Shown here: piece after piece, positions 13,700-19,150 of the stretch
How the letters are laid out: every line of letters begins with the position of its first letter
Numbering within the stretch: position 1 is the first letter of the stretch
Assembly: GCA_019239785.1 (NCBI GenBank)
Contig: JAFAZM010000135.1
Coordinates: 1-19,150, forward strand
Direction of reading: 5' to 3'
DNA length: 19,150 bases
Source of the DNA: Sphingomonadaceae bacterium
Lineage (GTDB): Bacteria; Pseudomonadota; Alphaproteobacteria; Sphingomonadales; Sphingomonadaceae
Notes under the pieces: model-generated
The model's input: only the letters and a program-made list of their open reading frames with translations
Told to the model about the DNA's origin: nothing
The model's database searches: none
Made by a program: the position numbers and the translations under genes

Positions 13700-14986
13700 A
13701 TGAGCACCCTCCTGATCGATCGCCTCTGCGAGATCGTCACCGCCGGCGAGATGAGCCGGGCCGGCCTTGCCCGCGCCGCCGGCCTCCACCCCAATTCGCT
13801 GCGTAAGCTCGGCGATGTCGACTGGAACCCGACCGCCGACACGCTCGGCAAGCTCGAGAAATTCCTCGCCTCCGGGTCCAGCGGCGCGATGGCGACGCCG
13901 GAGCAGATCATCGACGAGGCGCGCAACGGCCGCATGTTCATCCTGGTCGACGACGAGGATCGCGAGAATGAGGGCGACCTCATCATTCCCGCCCAGATGG
14001 CGACTCCGGATGCGATCAACTTCATGGCCAAATATGGCCGCGGCCTGATCTGCCTGGCGCTGACCAGGGAAAGGGTCGACCAGCTCGGCCTGCAGCCGAT
14101 GAGCCGGACCAACGGCACCCGGCTGGAGACCGCCTTCACCACCTCGATCGAGGCGCGCGAGGGCGTCACCACCGGCATCTCCGCCGCCGACCGCGCCCGC
14201 ACCATCTCGGTGGCGATCGACGCCGCCAAGGGGCCGGAGCATATCGTCTCCCCGGGCCATGTCTTCCCCCTCGTCGCTCGCGAGGGCGGCGTGCTGGTCC
14301 GCGCCGGCCACACCGAGGCGGCGGTGGACGTCGCCCGCCTGGCCGGGCTCAACCCCGCCGGCGTGATCTGCGAGATCATGTCGGAGGACGGCAGCATGGC
14401 GCGGATGGACGACCTGTTCGCCTTCGCCCAGGTGCACGGCCTCAGGATCGGCACGATCCGCGACCTCATCGCCTACCGGCTGCGCAAGGACCGGCTGGTC
14501 GAGCCGACCGCCGAGGCGCGCTTCGAAAGCCGCTGGGGCGGCACCTGGACCGCGCGGACCTTCCTCAACAAGGCCTCGGGCGAGGAGCAGATCGCCCTGG
14601 TCAAGGGCCATGTCGATCCTTCGAAGCCGACTTTGGTCAGGATGCACGCGCTCAGCATCGTCCCCGACGTCTTCGCGGAGGAGAGCCCACGCGGCGGCCT
14701 GCTCGAAGGCGCGATGAAGGCGATCGCCGAGGAGGGCGCCGGCGTGATCGTCGTGATCAACCGGCCGGCGCCGGACGCGCTCTCGCAATCGCTGAAGCTG
14801 ATGAGCGGCGCCGTCGCCCCGGCGGACAGCGAGCAGCTGCGCGATTACGGCGTCGGCGCGCAGATCCTCGCCGAGCTCGGCGTGCACGACATGATCCTGC
14901 TCACCAACAGCCACCACACGCCGGTGGCCCTGGGCGGCTACGGCCTCGCCATCGTCGGCGAGCGCCGCATCGCACTGGAGAATTGA
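13700..14986 (+). CDS. ribBX: HTH-tagged RibBX: DHBP synthase with degenerate GTP cyclohydrolase II domain
   Basis: A 428-residue three-part protein. Residues about 1-57 form a small Xre/lambda-repressor-like HTH (MSRAGLARAAGLHPNSLRKL, then DWNPTADTLGKLEKFL). Residues about 64-262 are 3,4-dihydroxy-2-butanone-4-phosphate synthase with the acidic active-site loop DDEDRENEGDLI (84-95), EAREGVTTGISAADRA, catalytic-type His204 in RAGHTEA and Glu225; it converts ribulose 5-phosphate to the four-carbon riboflavin precursor. Residues about 270-428 align with RibA but lack the zinc cysteines (HALSIVPDVF replaces HSECLTGD...CDC) and the GRNIGL motif, so this half is probably inactive, as in the RibBX variant known in Proteobacteria. 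The HTH is not part of ordinary RibB. A palindrome stands just upstream, suggesting self-regulation (inference). Confidence 0.9.
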   Translation: MSTLLIDRLCEIVTAGEMSRAGLARAAGLHPNSLRKLGDVDWNPTADTLGKLEKFLASGSSGAMATPEQIIDEARNGRMFILVDDEDRENEGDLIIPAQMATPDAINFMAKYGRGLICLALTRERVDQLGLQPMSRTNGTRLETAFTTSIEAREGVTTGISAADRARTISVAIDAAKGPEHIVSPGHVFPLVAREGGVLVRAGHTEAAVDVARLAGLNPAGVICEIMSEDGSMARMDDLFAFAQVHGLRIGTIRDLIAYRLRKDRLVEPTAEARFESRWGGTWTARTFLNKASGEEQIALVKGHVDPSKPTLVRMHALSIVPDVFAEESPRGGLLEGAMKAIAEEGAGVIVVINRPAPDALSQSLKLMSGAVAPADSEQLRDYGVGAQILAELGVHDMILLTNSHHTPVALGGYGLAIVGERRIALEN

Positions 14987-14988
14987 GC

Positions 14989-15411
14989 ATGGCCAAGATC
15001 CTGATCGTCGAAGCGCGCTTCTACGCGCATCTGAACGACCTGCTGCTCGCCGGCGCCCGCGCCGCGATCGAGGCGGAAGGCCATAGCCATGAGACGGTCA
15101 CCGTCCCCGGCGCGCTCGAAGTGCCGGGCGCGATCGCGTTGGCGGCCGAGAGCGGACGTTACGATGCCTTCGTCGCTTTGGGCGTGGTGATCCGGGGCGA
15201 GACCTATCATTTCGAGATCGTCGCCGGCGAGAGCGCGCGGGCCTTGATGGCGCTGACCCTGGACGGCCTCGCGATCGGCAACGGCATTCTCACCGTCGAG
15301 AACGAAGCCCAGGCGCTCGCCCGCGCCCGGCCGGAGGAGAAGGACAAAGGCGGGGAGGCGGCGAAGGCGGCGCTCGCCATGCTCGCTTTGCGCGCGCGCT
15401 TCGCCTCGTGA
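14989..15411 (+). CDS. ribH: 6,7-dimethyl-8-ribityllumazine synthase
   Basis: A 140-residue lumazine synthase, which condenses the four-carbon phosphate made by the preceding gene product with the RibD-derived pyrimidine. Substrate-site motifs are present: FYAHLND (11-17), VPGALEVPGAI (39-49) and ALGVVIRGETYHFEIVAGES (63-82) with catalytic His74. It is at the short end of the family. ATG 14989 has GGAG nine bases upstream and begins 2 bp after the ribBX stop; an in-frame TTG at 14983 overlaps that stop but is less likely. Its stop overlaps the next gene by 4 bp (GTGA). Confidence 0.95.
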   Translation: MAKILIVEARFYAHLNDLLLAGARAAIEAEGHSHETVTVPGALEVPGAIALAAESGRYDAFVALGVVIRGETYHFEIVAGESARALMALTLDGLAIGNGILTVENEAQALARARPEEKDKGGEAAKAALAMLALRARFAS

Positions 15412-15944
15412 CGCTGCCGATCCTCTTCACGCCGAACCTGATCCTGCGGCCGCCGAACCGGGAAGATTTCGACGCCTGGGCGGCCTTCCACGAGGACGAA
15501 GAGACGATGCGCTTTCTCGGCGGCGCCCAGGTCCGCGCGCTCGCCTGGCGGAGCCTTTGCGGGATGGCCGGCGCCTGGACGGTGCGCGGCTTCGCGATGT
15601 TCTCGGTGATCGAGCGCGAGACCGGCCGCTGGACCGGACGGGTGGGCCCCTGGCAGCCCGAAGGCTGGCCGCGGCCCGAGATCGGCTGGGGGATGGCGCG
15701 CGCATTCGCCGGACGGGGCTACGCTTATGAGGCGGCGGTGGCGGCGATCGACTATGCTGTGGACGTGCTCGGCTGGACCGACGTCGCCCACCATATCGAT
15801 CCCGGCAATGCGCGCTCGATCCGGCTGGCCGAGCGGCTGGGCGCGGTCAATCGCGGGCCGACCGAGCTGCCGCCGCCGTTCGCGGGCGCGCCGGTCGACA
15901 ATTGGGGGCAGAGCGCCGAAGCCTGGCGGGCTCGGCGGGCTTAG
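15408..15944 (+). CDS. GNAT acetyltransferase, RimJ/RimL type
   Basis: A 178-residue protein of the RimJ/RimL branch of GNAT N-acetyltransferases. It opens with the typical TPNLILRPPNREDFDAW strand-helix. The acetyl-CoA site is seen in IGWGMARAFAGRGYAYEAAVAAIDYA (motif A, GRGYA pyrophosphate loop), and the C-terminal AHHIDPGNARSIRLAERLGA matches motif B. The family acetylates protein N-termini, amino acids or drugs; the target is unknown. The GTG start overlaps the ribH stop by 4 bp, indicating translational coupling, so it is probably made with the riboflavin enzymes. In many proteobacteria nusB follows ribH; here this gene takes that place. Confidence 0.9.
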   Translation: MTLPILFTPNLILRPPNREDFDAWAAFHEDEETMRFLGGAQVRALAWRSLCGMAGAWTVRGFAMFSVIERETGRWTGRVGPWQPEGWPRPEIGWGMARAFAGRGYAYEAAVAAIDYAVDVLGWTDVAHHIDPGNARSIRLAERLGAVNRGPTELPPPFAGAPVDNWGQSAEAWRARRA

Positions 15945-15947
15945 ACG

Positions 15948-16000
15948 GTGAAGGGAGGAGCGTTGCCGCAAGCGGCGAAGCTTTGCTTCGCACCCTTCAC
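15948..16000. terminator. Three-way-junction hairpin between convergent genes
   Basis: An outer stem (GTGAAGGG 15948-15955 with CCCTTCAC 15993-16000) encloses two small hairpins: GCCGC (15965-15969)/GCGGC (15972-15976) and CGAAGC (15976-15981)/GCTTCG (15985-15990), which share one base. It fills the gap between two convergent stop codons. A bidirectional transcript end is likely, though no T-run follows. It could also be part of a dispersed repeat. Confidence 0.5.
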
Positions 16001-16533
16001 GCGCAAGGCAGCGGATCGCCCTCTTTCCAGTCGACCAGGCGCAGGTCGTAAATCTCCAGGCGGTCGATCGGGTGCGGCCAGTGCTCGAAGCCGTGATTGC
16101 CGGGGACGACGAGGCAGACGTCGGTCGGCCGGGTGCGGTCGCCTTCCGTCATCCTGGCGCGATAGACGATCGCCCGCTCATAGCCGTTGGCGATCACGAG
16201 CAGGCTGTGCCGGCCGGCGATCGAGTGGAATTTGAAGCGGACCACGCCGCGCTCGAGCGGCGGCGGCGGTGGAATGCTGCCGTCCGAGGGCAGATCGTGC
16301 GCATAGGGCTCGGGCCGGTCCGGCGCCGGAATGCCGGACAGGTGGCGCGCGGCGGCGAGCTCATAAGGCGTCCATTGCGCCCGGCCGGGCTCGGGGGTGA
16401 TCGCGACGGCGCCGCCCGGATCGACGCGGACCGCGGCCGCATCGCCGGGCGCCAGGGCGATCGTCGGCGATTGCGCGAGGGCCGGCGTCATGCCGAGCAG
16501 GAATGCGGCCGCCGCAAGCAGGACTCGGACCAT
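15997..16533 (-). CDS. Small secreted protein of unknown function
   Basis: A 178-residue protein with a clear signal peptide (MVRVLLAAAAFLLGMTPALA, cleavage before QS). The mature part begins with a short beta-rich segment, has a Pro-rich turn (SIPPPPPLERG) near the middle, and ends with an aromatic, charged domain containing two Cys (DVCLVVPGN and the C-terminal PLPCA) that could form a disulphide. No family recognised. ATG 16533 is chosen because AAGGGGG stands upstream; the longer open frame to 16650 has a low-complexity Gly/Arg stretch and no ribosome-binding site. It lies 56 bp after the Atm1-type exporter gene on the same strand and may be co-transcribed with it. Confidence 0.8.
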   Translation of the reverse strand: MVRVLLAAAAFLLGMTPALAQSPTIALAPGDAAAVRVDPGGAVAITPEPGRAQWTPYELAAARHLSGIPAPDRPEPYAHDLPSDGSIPPPPPLERGVVRFKFHSIAGRHSLLVIANGYERAIVYRARMTEGDRTRPTDVCLVVPGNHGFEHWPHPIDRLEIYDLRLVDWKEGDPLPCA

Positions 16534-16589
16534 CTTCAGCCCCCTTCCGCCGGCGATCATGCCACAGCCGCCAGGGGCAGGGCCATCTT

Positions 16590-18419
16590 CTATTCCGCCG
16601 CCTCTGCCTCGGCCGCCTCCTGCTCGCGCTCGCTCTGCTGGCGGGCCCACATCTCGGCATAGAGGCCGCCCTTGCGCAGCAATTGCGCGTGGGTGCCGCG
16701 CTCGGCGACGCGGCCCTGGTCGAGCACGACGATCTGGTCGGCGTCGACCACGGTCGACAACCGATGGGCGATGACGATCGAGGTGCGCCGCGCGGCGACG
16801 CCCTGCAAGGTCTCCTGGATCGCCGCCTCGGTGCGGCTGTCGAGCGCGCTGGTCGCCTCGTCCAGAATCAGGATCGGTGGGTTCTTGAGCAGGGTGCGGG
16901 CGATCGCGACGCGCTGCTTCTCGCCGCCGGAGAGCTTGAGCCCGCGTTCGCCGACCATCGCCGCATAGCCCTGGGGGAGCTCCATGATGAAGTCATGGAT
17001 CGCCGCGCCTTTGGCCGCGGCCTCGATCTCCGGCTGGGTCGCGCCGTCCTTGCCGTAGCCGATATTGTAGCCGATCGTGTCGTTGAACAGCACCGTGTCC
17101 TGCGGGACGATGCCGAGCGCGGCGCGCAGGCTCTGCTGCGTGACCTGGGTAATGTCCTGCCCGTCGATCGTGATCCGCCCCTGCTGCGGCTCGTAGAAGC
17201 GGAAGAGCAGCCGGGAGAGGGTCGACTTGCCGGCACCCGATGGGCCGACCACCGCGGTCATCGTCCCCGGCTTCACCTCGAGGTCGATGCCCTTCAGGAT
17301 CTCGCGGGCGGGCTCGTAGCCGAAATGGACGTTCTCGAAGCGGACATGGCCGGCGGCGACTTGGAGCGCCGGGGCGCCGGGCGCGTCGACGACCTCGGCC
17401 GGCGTGTCGATCAGGGCGAACATCGCGTCCATGTCGATCAGGCCCTGGCGGATCGTGCGATAGACCATGCCGAGCAGGTCGAGCGGCCGGAAGAGCTGGG
17501 CGAGCAGGGTGTTCACCACGACGACGTCGCCGGTGCTGAGCCGGCCCTTGCTCCAGCCCCAGACGACATAGGCCATCGCGCCGGCCATCATTAGATTGGT
17601 GATGAACGACTGGCCGACGTTCAGCCAGGCCAGGCTCGTCTCGTTCTTCACCGCGGCGTCGGCATAGCGGGCGACGGCGCGGCCGTAGCGCGCGCCCTCC
17701 CGTTCCTCGGCGCCGAAATATTTGACCGTCTCGTAGTTCAGCAGGCTGTCGACCGCCCGCGCCACCGCGCCGGTATCGAGGTCGTTCATCTTCACCCGGA
17801 GCTGGGTGCGCCAGTCGGTGACCATCCTCGTGTAGCGGATATAGATGCCGACCATGATCGCGGTCGCGGCGACCAGGCCGAGCCCGAACTTCACCCAGAA
17901 CAGCACCAGCACGATGGCGAGCTGCAGCGCGGTCGGGGCGATGTTGAACAGGATGAAATAGAGCATCGTGTCGATGCTCTTGGTGCCCCGCTCGACGATC
18001 TTGGTGACCGCGCCGGTACGCCGCTCCAGGTGGAAGCGGAGCGAGAGCTGATGGAGATGGCGGAAGGTCGTCTCGGCGAGCCGCCGGGTCGCGTCCTGGC
18101 CGACCCGCTCGAAGATGCCGTTGCGCAAATTGTCGAAGAGCACGCCGGTGAAGCGGGCCGCGGCATAAGCGACGACCAAAGCGATCGCGATCGCAGCGGC
18201 CGGCTCCATCCCGGCCGTCATCCGGTTGATCGCGGCGCCATAAGCGAGCGGCATCACCAGGGTGGTGACCAGGATCGAGGCAACGACGAACAGCAGGCAG
18301 ACGACGACGCGCGCCTTCAGCCGCGGCTCGCCCTTCGGCCACAGATAAGGAAGGAAACGGCGCAGGGCGCCAAGGCCCGGTTCCCCCCTTTCCTTCGTCT
18401 CGGTCGCGTCGTTCGCCAT
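16590..18419 (-). CDS. atm1: Atm1-type ABC exporter (fused membrane and ATPase domains)
   Basis: A 609-residue half-transporter acting as a homodimer: a six-helix membrane domain (about 35-330), then an ATPase domain (about 355-590). Walker A GPSGAGKST (392-400), the Q-loop, signature LSGGEKQRVAIAR (496-508), Walker B ILILDE (516-521) and the switch His552 are intact. LNYETVKYFGAEERE (227-241) is characteristic of the Atm1/ABCB7/HMT1 group, which exports glutathione-linked species and aids iron-sulphur metabolism or heavy-metal tolerance. Arg204, Arg208, Asn267 and Gln270 fall, by my recollection of the Novosphingobium Atm1 structure, at glutathione-binding positions. The Glu/Ala-rich C-terminus is probably disordered. 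No strong ribosome-binding site precedes the start. It is divergent from the small gene at 18524. Confidence 0.93.
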   Translation of the reverse strand: MANDATETKERGEPGLGALRRFLPYLWPKGEPRLKARVVVCLLFVVASILVTTLVMPLAYGAAINRMTAGMEPAAAIAIALVVAYAAARFTGVLFDNLRNGIFERVGQDATRRLAETTFRHLHQLSLRFHLERRTGAVTKIVERGTKSIDTMLYFILFNIAPTALQLAIVLVLFWVKFGLGLVAATAIMVGIYIRYTRMVTDWRTQLRVKMNDLDTGAVARAVDSLLNYETVKYFGAEEREGARYGRAVARYADAAVKNETSLAWLNVGQSFITNLMMAGAMAYVVWGWSKGRLSTGDVVVVNTLLAQLFRPLDLLGMVYRTIRQGLIDMDAMFALIDTPAEVVDAPGAPALQVAAGHVRFENVHFGYEPAREILKGIDLEVKPGTMTAVVGPSGAGKSTLSRLLFRFYEPQQGRITIDGQDITQVTQQSLRAALGIVPQDTVLFNDTIGYNIGYGKDGATQPEIEAAAKGAAIHDFIMELPQGYAAMVGERGLKLSGGEKQRVAIARTLLKNPPILILDEATSALDSRTEAAIQETLQGVAARRTSIVIAHRLSTVVDADQIVVLDQGRVAERGTHAQLLRKGGLYAEMWARQQSEREQEAAEAEAAE

Positions 18420-18523
18420 CTTCGTCGCTAGATAGGGGTGAGGGGCTCATATCCCAAGTAACGGGTGCGCAACGTCTGGAACAGGTTTCGTCCCGGCGCA
18501 TTGAGCCGGTGAAGGAGCGGGCG

Positions 18524-18811
18524 ATGGGACCCCTTGTCTACGTGATTGCGATCATGGGCTGCGGCGAAGGCGACCAGGCCTGCCGCGAGGTGCAGGTGGC
18601 CGAGCCGCGCTTCGCCACCCAGCAGGCGTGCGCCGCCGCGACCGCGGACGTGCTCGCCCGCTACACCGATTTGTCCTTTCCGTCGGTGGTCGCCCAGTGC
18701 CGCCGCGACGGCCCCCGCCCGGCGGTGCTGCGGGGCAATGAGGTGCTCCTCCCGCAACCGGCTTTGACGCGGCCGATCCATTACGCCGCCGCGGGCCGCG
18801 TCCGCGGCTGA
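18524..18811 (+). CDS. Small Cys-containing protein of unknown function
   Basis: A 95-residue protein; ATG 18524 is preceded by AAGGAG with a 6-base spacer, which decides the start over the in-frame GTG at 18509. The N-terminus (MGPLVYVIAIMGCGEGDQAC) is hydrophobic but short for a signal peptide. Four Cys (12, 19, 36, 59 approximately) could pair as two disulphides. The motif pattern C-x6-C-x16-C-x22-C with a final Pro-rich tail reminds me of short conserved hypothetical proteins of sphingomonads, without known function. It is transcribed away from the Atm1-type gene; the 104-bp spacer between them shows no convincing promoter. Confidence 0.78.
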   Translation: MGPLVYVIAIMGCGEGDQACREVQVAEPRFATQQACAAATADVLARYTDLSFPSVVAQCRRDGPRPAVLRGNEVLLPQPALTRPIHYAAAGRVRG

Positions 18812-18831
18812 GGCCCGCTTAAGAAAAGCTA

Positions 18832-19027
18832 TTTCGCGCGAAGCGCACAAAGAAGGCGCGAAGGACGCAAAGGTAGAGGCCCACACCGTTCGGGCTGAGC
18901 CGGTCGAAGCCCCGTTCCTGATCTTATGCTGCAGAGGAGAAGGGAAGGGCTTCGACAAGCTCAGCCCGAACGGATTTTCGCGGCTCCGTGTCTTCGCGCG
19001 CTTCGCGTCTCCTTCGCGCCCTTCGCG
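18832..19027. repeat. Large composite inverted repeat
   Basis: The core is a 27-base pair of arms at 18886-18912 and 18947-18973, reverse complements at 25 positions; the arm begins CCGTTCGGGCTGAGC. Outside the core are arrays of a short word in inverted orientation: CGCGAAG at 18837-18843 and 18857-18863 on the left, and CTTCGCG at 18992-18998, 19001-19007, 19012-19018 and 19021-19027 on the right. The whole could fold into a long imperfect stem. It lies 20 bases after a stop codon in a gene-free stretch. Both components look like sphingomonad dispersed repeats I have seen before; copy number needs a genome search. Confidence 0.8.
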
Positions 19028-19150
19028 TTCAGCATGGACGTCTTCTCTACTCCGCGCGACGCCCGCCCCGCGTACGCCCCGCCCCGGCGCTTCACGTCCC
19101 GCCGCGCCTCACGCCCCCGCGGCCGGTGTCGCCGGCGCCTGTTGGCGCGA
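19028..19150 (-). other. G+C-rich tail, possibly the 3' end of a minus-strand gene
   Basis: The last bases hold no complete gene. Read on the minus strand from the window edge, 13 codons ending APATPAAGA and a TGA at 19111-19109 would make a plausible Ala/Pro-rich C-terminus of a gene entering from the right. A plus-strand frame from ATG 19034 stays open to the edge, but its product is Arg-rich and lacks a ribosome-binding site, so it is less likely. Nothing else is recognised here. Confidence 0.25.

Noticed and set aside
13586..14917. 443-codon open frame antisense to ribBX
   Set aside because: No recognisable domain; the plus strand encodes conserved RibB sequence throughout.
16503..18501. 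Long open frames on both strands over the Atm1-type gene
   Set aside because: All motifs of the exporter lie in one minus-strand frame; the other frames are low-complexity shadows.
18428..18958. Minus-strand open frame over the small gene and repeat
   Set aside because: It runs through the repeat core and opposite a gene with a good ribosome-binding site; no family pattern.
19034..19150. Plus-strand open frame running off the right edge
   Set aside because: Arg-rich translation, no ribosome-binding site, and it starts at the end of a repeat.

Overview
The window looks like chromosomal DNA of a high-G+C alphaproteobacterium, most likely a sphingomonad (Sphingomonadales). The reasons are base composition, the DUF1489 protein typical of Alphaproteobacteria, an Atm1-type ABC exporter very like the Novosphingobium one, a RibB protein with a degenerate RibA half, a bacterial CDC48-type AAA ATPase, and three kinds of interspersed inverted repeat that I recall from sphingomonad genomes. 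Taxonomy is an inference from memory; no search was run. I see no phage, IS element, tRNA, rRNA or CRISPR array.

Layout. 1-4113: the 3' part of an exported protein of unknown function, a phospholipase-D/cardiolipin-synthase-like protein, a REP-like hairpin repeat, a PmtA-like methyltransferase on the minus strand, and an MFS transporter. The lipid-type synthase and methyltransferase converge on the repeat. 4085-7544: a two-ring CDC48/VAT-like ATPase (minus) overlaps the MFS gene tail to tail. It is divided from a LysR regulator (plus) by a 244-bp spacer crowded with terminator-like hairpins and short repeats. 7597-10805: an SDR oxidoreductase and a cyclophilin form a minus-strand pair, divergent from mgtE and a DUF1489 gene. 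10782-11525: a secreted DUF2807 protein overlaps DUF1489 tail to tail, followed by a nested inverted repeat.

11745-15944 is a riboflavin operon: a small membrane protein, ribD, ribE, a RibBX-type gene, ribH and a GNAT acetyltransferase. Most junctions overlap or nearly abut. The one real gap (43 bp, before ribBX) holds an 11-bp perfect palindrome ending 6 nt before the start codon, and the RibBX protein begins with an extra Xre-like helix-turn-helix domain. I see no FMN riboswitch. This pairing of an HTH-tagged biosynthetic enzyme with a palindrome at its own start is the most interesting feature: it suggests, without proving, that the enzyme regulates its own gene.

15997-18811: a small secreted protein and an Atm1-type exporter (minus), divergent from a small Cys-containing protein (plus). 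18812-19150 contains a large imperfect inverted repeat and perhaps the last codons of a minus-strand gene.
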